19,745 nt of DNA. It comes from Pseudomonadota bacterium (lineage in GTDB: Bacteria; Pseudomonadota; Gammaproteobacteria; Burkholderiales; Burkholderiaceae_B). Position numbers and translations under genes: made by a program. The stretch spans positions 1-19,745 of the forward strand of contig JAEWJD010000107.1 in assembly GCA_023386765.1 (NCBI GenBank), given 5' to 3'. The notes under the pieces were generated by a model. The model was not told the DNA's origin. It saw only the letters and a list, made by a program, of their open reading frames with translations, and searched no databases. Positions 14,772 through 19,745 of the stretch are shown here, in pieces (positions within the stretch are counted from its first letter, which is position 1; each line of letters opens with the position of its first letter).

Positions 14772-17700
14772 TCAGCCCTGCATGGTCTGGTGGCGCACCA
14801 GGCGGGCATAGGCGCCGTTGCGCGCGATGAGCGCGTCATGGCGGCCTTGTTCGACCAGGCGCCCGGCATCCAGCACCAGGATCTGGTCGGCATCGCGCAC
14901 CGTGGACAGGCGGTGGGCGATGATGAGCGTGCTGCGTTCGCGCATCAGGCTGTCTAGTGCCTGGCGGATCTGTTGCTCGCTCAGGGTGTCCAGGTGCGAC
15001 GTGGCTTCATCCAGGATCAGCACCGGCGCATTCTTCAGGAAAGCACGCGCGATCGAGATCCGTTGCCGCTGTCCACCGGACAGTTGCATGCCGCGTTCGC
15101 CGACCCGGGTCTGCAGGCCATCGGGCAGGGCTCGCAAGAAGTCGCTGAGCGCCGCGCGCTCGATTGCCTGATGCAGTTCGGCATCGCTCGCGTCCGGGCG
15201 CGCCAGGCGGATGTTGGCCGCCAGCGTATCGTTGAACAGATAGGTGTCCTGCGTGACCAGCGCCACGTGTTCGCGCAGGTTGTCCAGCTCCAGCTGGCGC
15301 AGATCTCGACCATCGAGCCGGATGGCGCCTTGCTGCGGATCCCAGAAACGCAGCAAGAGGTGGGCGATGGTGCTCTTGCCGGCGCCAGAGGCGCCGACCA
15401 GGGCGGTGGCCTGGCCGCGCTCCAGCGTGAACGACAGTTCGTGCAGCGTATCGCGCGCCGTGCCGGGATAGCGGAACCCGACCTGCTCGAAACGTACCTG
15501 GACTCCGCCGGGCGCAGGTGCCAGGCGGTCGGGGCCGTCCTGGACCGGCACCGGTTCGTTGGCGACCACATGCAGGCGTCGGGTGGCCGCCACCGTGTCG
15601 GCCAGTTGCCGGCTGACCTGAGATATCTCCGAGACCGGCAGAAAGGTCGCCAGCGCGATCAGCACCAGCAGGGGCACCATCACCGCCGGTATGACGCCGG
15701 CGGCAGCCTGCATGGCGCCGGTGACAGCGACCGCCAGTCCGCCCAGGCCGGTGGCGATTTCGAAGCCCGTGGATTGCGCCGACAGATCGCGCAGCAAGGC
15801 GAGGCGCCGTTGCTGGTACTGGCGCGCACTGTCGAGGAACTGCTCACGCCGCCGGGTGGTGGCCTGGAAGGCCACCAGATCCGGCATGCCTTGCAAGGTG
15901 TCGGTGGCATGGGCGCTCATCTCGCCCAGTGCCTGGCGCGCCTGCTCTCCCAGGCGGTCGGCGCGCCGGCGGCCGCGCCACGGCGAAATCAACGCATAGA
16001 CCAGAAAGGGCAGCAGGGCCAGCGCCACCATCCCGTCATAGGCGAACAGAAAACCCAGCACCGTCAGCGGCACCAGCACCGAGACGATCGCCGGTGCCAG
16101 GGTGTGGGCGTAGAAGTACTCCACCATTTCGACGTCCTGGGTGGCCAGCGCCACCAGGTCGCCCGAGCGGCGGCGTAGCAGATAGGCCGGCGCAAGACGT
16201 TCGAGCTGCTCAAAGAGTTTGACGCGCATATCGGCCAACAGCCGATAGGCCATGGCGTGCGCCAGCCAGGATTCCAGCCAATGGAACAACGCCGCCAGCG
16301 GTGCGACGATCAGCAGCGCGGCAATCAATGCGCTGGTGGGTTGGCCGTCGCGTACGGCTGCGACCACCAGGGCACTGAGTACGCCCACGCCGATGAAGGC
16401 TGCCACCCGCGCCACGCCCAGCAACACGGTGCTGATGACCGTGCCGCGCCAAGGGCGCACGAAAGCCAGCAAGGTGCCTAGGGTGGCACGCCAGCCGACC
16501 TGGGCCGCATCGGCATTCAGTGAGCGGGGCAGGGCGCCGTCGCCCGCTTTGGGCGCATGGGGGGCGGGACGATCCGTGGCGCTGCCAGGGGCGGGCGGCA
16601 TGGCGCGGTCGCGCGCCTGTTCGCGCATGAGGGCGTAGTACAGGCCGCCCGCCTGCATCAGCGCCTCATGCGGGCCTTCTTCGACCACCCGTCCCTGATC
16701 CAGCACCAATACGCGATCGGCGCCGATCACGCTGCCCAGTCGGTGCGCCAGGATGAGTGTGGTGCGCCCGGCCATGAGACGGTCCAGTGCCTGTTGGATC
16801 AGGGCCTCGTTCTCGGAGTCCACCGAGGACAGGGCTTCGTCCAGGATCAGGATGGGGGCGTCGCGCAGCAGGGCGCGCGCAATCGCAAGACGTTGGCGCT
16901 GGCCGCCCGACAGTTGCAGGCCACGCTCGCCGATCCGGGTGTCGTAGCCCTGCGGCAGGGACAGGATGAAAGCGTCGATATTGGCCGCCCGCGCCGCTTC
17001 GCGCAGATCCTGATCGCTGGCCTGGGGGCGGCCCAGGCGCAGGTTCTCGGCGATGGTGCCGTGAAACAGCACGGGATCCTGGCTGACCAGGGCCAGATGC
17101 GAGAGCAGGTCTTCGTGCGCCAGCTCGCGTACGTCGCGTCCGCCGATGCGGACCGCGCCGTCCTGGGCCAGGCCTTCGCGCAGCAGCAGGCGCACGATGG
17201 TCGACTTGCCTGCCCCGCTGGGGCCGACCACGCCGACCCGCTCACCGGCGGCCACGCGAAAGCTCAGGCCCTGGTGCGCCTGGCGGTTGGACGGATAGGC
17301 GTAGCTGACCTGATCGAACTCGATGGTGGGCGTCAGCCTGACGCCGCGTGCGCCGCCCGGCCCGCTGTCGTCGCGGCGGGCATCCTGCAGGGCGTGGATG
17401 CTGGTGGCGGCGGACTGGCCGAGCAGGCCCCGATGCAATACCGCGCGCAGTTCACGCAAGGGGCGGAAGATTTCGGTTCCGGCCATCAGCACGATCAGCA
17501 GGGCTTCGACGCTCATGTCGCCGTGGGCCACCCGCCAGGCGCCCAGCGCGATGGCGGCCGCCGCGCCCAGGGCCACGCCCAGGTCGCTGATGCCGCGCGT
17601 CAGCAGGCTGACCGAGAGCACCCAGAACGTATGATCCGACAGCAGGCGGGCGCGTTCGGCCAGGCGGCGTCCGAAGGCCTTGCCCTGGCCGAAGGCCTTG

Positions 17701-18323
17701 AGGGTGGGCAGCCCTTGCATGGCGTCCAGGAAATCTTCGCCAAAGGCATTGAGCGCCTGCGAGCGCGCCAGGCTGGCACGGCGGTCCAGCATGTGTACGG
17801 CCATGGGGCCGAAAAGGGCAAAAAGCGCTGCCACCAGCAGCACGCTGGCGGTGGGCAGGTCCCAGAAAGCGATCACCCCGAAGATGGCCAGGGGCGCCAG
17901 CGCCGCGATCGCGACCTGGGGCAGATACTGGCCGAAAAACGTCTGCAGCTGCTCCACGCCATCGACCAGCGTCAGCATGATCCCGCCGGTGCGCTGGTTG
18001 GCGATCCAGGCCGGGCCCAGTTCGACCAGCCGGTCATAGAGCTGGCCGCGCAGCATCTGCTGGACGTCGGCGGCCCCCCGGTTGGCGGCCAGCGTGCGCC
18101 AATGGTCCAGCGCGGCGCGCAGCAACACCAGCACGCCCACCATGACGGCCGGCTCCAGCCATTGCTGCCAGGGCTGGTTGTCATAGACGCGCGCCAGCAG
18201 CACGCCCAGAAACACGTAGCGGCCGATGCCGGCGAGCATGGCCAGCAGCCCGAGCACCACGCCGCCCAGCATGCGGGTGCGCAGGCCGGCCGTCATCAGC
18301 CATAAACGATAGTCGAAATACAT
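14772..18323 (-). CDS. Fused CydDC-like ABC exporter (two permease-ATPase halves)
   Basis: A single 1183-residue polypeptide holds two complete type IV ABC exporter halves. Half one has membrane helices at about 1-310 and an ATPase at about 333-565, with Walker A GPSGAGKST (near 367), LSGGQRQR (near 470), LILDEALSS (near 490) and LAHRL. A Pro/Ala-rich linker (about 570-618) leads to half two, with helices at about 620-900 and an ATPase at about 944-1180, with GASGAGKST (near 975), LSGGQRQR (near 1079), LILDEATSHLD (near 1101) and IAHRL. Both ATP sites look intact. The permease stretches (VEQLQTFFGQYLPQ; RRSGDLVALATQDVEMVEYFY) resemble CydD and CydC, which export glutathione/cysteine for cytochrome bd assembly, but no cydAB is nearby, so the substrate is uncertain. 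GGAGG lies 7 bases ahead of ATG 18323. A divergent LysR gene probably controls it. Confidence 0.93.
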   Translation of the reverse strand: MYFDYRLWLMTAGLRTRMLGGVVLGLLAMLAGIGRYVFLGVLLARVYDNQPWQQWLEPAVMVGVLVLLRAALDHWRTLAANRGAADVQQMLRGQLYDRLVELGPAWIANQRTGGIMLTLVDGVEQLQTFFGQYLPQVAIAALAPLAIFGVIAFWDLPTASVLLVAALFALFGPMAVHMLDRRASLARSQALNAFGEDFLDAMQGLPTLKAFGQGKAFGRRLAERARLLSDHTFWVLSVSLLTRGISDLGVALGAAAAIALGAWRVAHGDMSVEALLIVLMAGTEIFRPLRELRAVLHRGLLGQSAATSIHALQDARRDDSGPGGARGVRLTPTIEFDQVSYAYPSNRQAHQGLSFRVAAGERVGVVGPSGAGKSTIVRLLLREGLAQDGAVRIGGRDVRELAHEDLLSHLALVSQDPVLFHGTIAENLRLGRPQASDQDLREAARAANIDAFILSLPQGYDTRIGERGLQLSGGQRQRLAIARALLRDAPILILDEALSSVDSENEALIQQALDRLMAGRTTLILAHRLGSVIGADRVLVLDQGRVVEEGPHEALMQAGGLYYALMREQARDRAMPPAPGSATDRPAPHAPKAGDGALPRSLNADAAQVGWRATLGTLLAFVRPWRGTVISTVLLGVARVAAFIGVGVLSALVVAAVRDGQPTSALIAALLIVAPLAALFHWLESWLAHAMAYRLLADMRVKLFEQLERLAPAYLLRRRSGDLVALATQDVEMVEYFYAHTLAPAIVSVLVPLTVLGFLFAYDGMVALALLPFLVYALISPWRGRRRADRLGEQARQALGEMSAHATDTLQGMPDLVAFQATTRRREQFLDSARQYQQRRLALLRDLSAQSTGFEIATGLGGLAVAVTGAMQAAAGVIPAVMVPLLVLIALATFLPVSEISQVSRQLADTVAATRRLHVVANEPVPVQDGPDRLAPAPGGVQVRFEQVGFRYPGTARDTLHELSFTLERGQATALVGASGAGKSTIAHLLLRFWDPQQGAIRLDGRDLRQLELDNLREHVALVTQDTYLFNDTLAANIRLARPDASDAELHQAIERAALSDFLRALPDGLQTRVGERGMQLSGGQRQRISIARAFLKNAPVLILDEATSHLDTLSEQQIRQALDSLMRERSTLIIAHRLSTVRDADQILVLDAGRLVEQGRHDALIARNGAYARLVRHQTMQG

Positions 18324-18381
18324 AGCATTCCCTCCAGGGCCTCATCATCTCCCGCTGCTTCGCTTCGGGAAAGCGATGCTT

Positions 18382-18415
18382 TCTCAATCATGGGTTGAGA
18401 TAAACTCAACCCATG
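18382..18415. promoter_or_regulatory. LysR-type operator: 11-bp palindrome plus a third half-site, overlapping the lysR start codon
   Basis: CATGGGTTGAG (18389-18399) and CTCAACCCATG (18405-18415) form a perfect inverted repeat around ATAAA. Its core TGAG-N5-CTCA is a textbook T-N11-A LysR box (T18396, A18408). A further TCTCAA (18382-18387) makes a second overlapping dyad with TTGAGA (18395-18400). The right arm contains the ATG of the plus-strand LysR gene. The site sits between that gene and the divergent exporter gene, so the regulator probably represses itself and controls the exporter. Confidence 0.75.
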
Positions 18416-19393
18416 ACACGCTCCTCTCCGCTTCCAGGCCATACCCCGCCGTTGGCTGCCCTGCGCGCCTTTGAAGCCGTTGCACGCCTGGGCAGCCTGA
18501 GCCGTGCGGCGCTGGAGCTGCACGTCACCAAAAGCGCCGTGAGCCATCAGCTGCGTGCGCTGGAGGCCGACATGGGTATAGCCCTTTTGCACCGAGGCGG
18601 ACGTCTGAGGCGGGCCGAGGTGACGGAGGCCGGGGCCGATCTGCTGGCCTCGGTGCAACAGGCGCTGGCGTTGCTGGCCACGGCCTGCCGCAATACTCGC
18701 GCCGCCGCCCAGGGCCGCAGCCGCCTGGGCCTGAACATCTCGGCCAATCCGTCGCTGGCCTCCTTGTGGCTGGCGCCCCGGATCGGGCGTTTCATCGAAC
18801 TGCATCCGGGCATCGACGTGCAAGTGTTTCTGCACGCCAACCAGGACCCCGCATGGAGCAGCCAGGCGCTGGATCTGGCTTTCCTGCATACGCGGGATAC
18901 GGGGGCGCGGCTGGCGGCACCGGGCGATCTGCCGGTGTTGGCCGAAACGGTGCTGCCGGTCTGCAGCCCCACATTGATTGCAGCCGACCAACGTGATCAG
19001 CCGCGGGCCTTGCTGGCCCATCGCTGGCTGGAGGAAAAACACGTCGATAGCCCGGAGACCGATTGGCGCACCTGGCGCCGCCATCTGGGGTGGGAAGGCG
19101 AGCCTGCCGCCGAGCCGCTGGTCTTGAGCGGGTTGAGTACCGTCGTGGCCGCCGCCGTGGCCGGCGTCGGCATTTCGCTGGGGCGCGCGCCGCTGATTGA
19201 CGAGGAACTCGCGGCTGGTCGGCTGGTGCCGCTGGTGCCGCAATATCGCCTGGCCGGTTCCTGGGGCTACGTCATGCGCATGGCGCGTGACGGCGGGCGG
19301 GCCGGCGCGGCGTTGCCGGCGTTGGTCGAGTTTCTGGTGGAGGAAGGGCGGCCCAGTTTCGAAGAACATGGGCGTTGTCTGCCGCCGATTTGA
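18413..19393 (+). CDS. LysR-family regulator, GcvA-like
   Basis: The 326-residue protein has a winged helix-turn-helix at about residues 12-70 (PPLAALRAFEAVARLGSLSRAALELHVTKSAVSHQLRALE), close to the GcvA branch, and a periplasmic-binding-like effector domain from about residue 100. Being divergent from the fused ABC exporter with a shared palindromic operator, it is the obvious regulator of that exporter. ATG 18413 is the only start ahead of the helix-turn-helix that fits. No Shine-Dalgarno sequence lies at normal distance: the preceding bases are the operator arm (CTCAACCC). The mRNA may be leaderless or very short-leadered. No clear terminator follows before the tRNA-Arg promoter. Confidence 0.9.
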   Translation: MTRSSPLPGHTPPLAALRAFEAVARLGSLSRAALELHVTKSAVSHQLRALEADMGIALLHRGGRLRRAEVTEAGADLLASVQQALALLATACRNTRAAAQGRSRLGLNISANPSLASLWLAPRIGRFIELHPGIDVQVFLHANQDPAWSSQALDLAFLHTRDTGARLAAPGDLPVLAETVLPVCSPTLIAADQRDQPRALLAHRWLEEKHVDSPETDWRTWRRHLGWEGEPAAEPLVLSGLSTVVAAAVAGVGISLGRAPLIDEELAAGRLVPLVPQYRLAGSWGYVMRMARDGGRAGAALPALVEFLVEEGRPSFEEHGRCLPPI

Positions 19394-19403
19394 GTGGCCC
19401 GGT

Positions 19404-19432
19404 TTGTGTTGTTTTCTCAGGCATGTTATAAA
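19404..19432 (+). promoter_or_regulatory. Promoter of the first tRNA-Arg
   Basis: TTGTGT (19404-19409) and TATAAA (19427-19432) are 17 bp apart. The -10 is preceded by TGT, giving an extended -10. The predicted start is about six bases before the tRNA. Confidence 0.65.
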
Positions 19433-19444
19433 CACGCCTCTTTA

Positions 19445-19521
19445 GCGCCCGTAGCTCAGTTGGATAGAGTACTTGGCTACGAACCAAGGGGTCGTGGGTT
19501 CGAATCCTGCCGGGCGCGCCA
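19445..19521 (+). tRNA. tRNA-Arg (anticodon ACG), copy 1
   Basis: The 77-base gene has acceptor arms GCGCCCG (19445-19451) and CGGGCGC (19511-19517), D-arm GCTC...GAGT, anticodon stem CTTGG/CCAAG with loop CTACGAA (anticodon ACG, normally read as ICG after deamination by TadA, decoding CGU/CGC/CGA), T-arm GTGGG TTCGAAT CCTGC, and an encoded CCA. Confidence 0.98.
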
Positions 19522-19608
19522 TATTGCAAGACACGCATGATTTCGGTTGTACGTGTCTGCGCCAAACGGTGCAAACCGGGCGGCGGCATCCAGACGGTTT
19601 CATCCGGT

Positions 19609-19637
19609 TGGACAAAAGAAAAAAAACACGCTATAGT
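19609..19637 (+). promoter_or_regulatory. Promoter of the second tRNA-Arg
   Basis: TGGACA (19609-19614, five of six bases of the -35 consensus) and TATAGT (19632-19637) are exactly 17 bp apart, with an A-rich spacer. The predicted start is about six bases before the tRNA. This promoter differs from that of copy 1. Confidence 0.75.
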
Positions 19638-19649
19638 TTCACGTCTTTA

Positions 19650-19726
19650 GCGCCCGTAGCTCAGTTGGATAGAGTACTTGGCTACGAACCAAGGGGTCGT
19701 GGGTTCGAATCCTGCCGGGCGCGCCA
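19650..19726 (+). tRNA. tRNA-Arg (anticodon ACG), copy 2
   Basis: The 77 bases are identical to copy 1, including the encoded CCA at 19724-19726. The copies are offset by 205 bases. Confidence 0.98.
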
Positions 19727-19745
19727 TATTGGAAGGCCTGCAAGC

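Larger units (their letters stand above)
19439..19731 (+). repeat. Direct repeat containing the two tRNA-Arg genes
   Basis: Each copy spans 88 bases (19439-19526 and 19644-19731): TCTTTA, the 77-base tRNA, then TATTG. Identity stops abruptly outside these limits, and the 117 bases between the copies are unlike the sequence upstream of the first copy. A short 7-bp stem (19529-19535 with 19552-19558) follows copy 1 but has no T-run. Confidence 0.9.

Noticed and set aside
16557..18305. Long open frame (582 codons) on the plus strand opposite the ABC exporter
   Set aside because: It is antisense to conserved ABC motifs, is rich in His, Gln, Gly and Ala as expected from reversed GC-rich codons, and shows no recognisable domain.
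19529..19558. Terminator after the first tRNA-Arg
   Set aside because: The 7-bp stem has a 16-base loop and no T-run, so intrinsic termination is not supported.

Overview
The window is GC-rich chromosomal DNA from a betaproteobacterium, most likely Alcaligenaceae (Bordetella / Achromobacter / Castellaniella-like). This rests on the protein sequences (SuhB, LysC, CysS, a Bug-family periplasmic receptor), on the block cysS-alkA-accA-tilS-lysC followed by tRNA-Ser(GCT), and on dense gene packing. No genus can be fixed from the sequence alone. No phage, transposase, integrase or CRISPR sequence was seen.

Layout. (1) 1-3384, plus strand: the 3' part of suhB with a strong terminator, a YoaE/YegH-type TerC-CBS-CorC membrane protein, and uppP, ending at a terminator shared with the convergent lpxH. 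(2) 3468-5561, minus strand: a tightly overlapping unit of a secreted TPR protein, a cyclophilin and lpxH (lipid A synthesis). (3) 5618-11356, plus strand: the housekeeping run cysS, alkA-like glycosylase, accA, tilS and lysC, probably with an extra promoter before lysC and closed by a terminator. (4) 11399-11575: tRNA-Ser(GCT) with its terminator. (5) 11554-14740: a LysR regulator divergent from a two-gene unit encoding an orphan Bug receptor and a DUF2817/M14-like zinc hydrolase. (6) 14772-19393: a 1183-residue fused CydDC-like ABC exporter, divergent from a GcvA-like LysR regulator across an elaborate palindromic operator. (7) 19404-19731: two identical tRNA-Arg(ACG) genes, each with its own promoter.

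How the genes work together: the left half is core metabolism (undecaprenyl phosphate recycling, lipid A, fatty acid synthesis, tRNA charging and modification, the aspartate pathway). The right half looks accessory: two regulator-plus-target modules sit between tRNA-Ser and the tRNA-Arg pair. One probably captures and hydrolyses an unknown small amide- or peptide-like solute. The other exports an unknown substrate, by CydDC analogy perhaps a thiol.

The most interesting details are a cyclophilin reading frame that looks like a secretion signal fused onto a complete cytoplasmic PpiB with its own internal start, an internal start in lysC that could make a separate ACT-domain subunit, a LysR gene whose stop codon lies in the loop of the tRNA-Ser terminator, an operator palindrome that contains the start codon of the second LysR gene, and a changed PP-loop residue in TilS. 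I found no clearly new multi-gene defence or mobile system.
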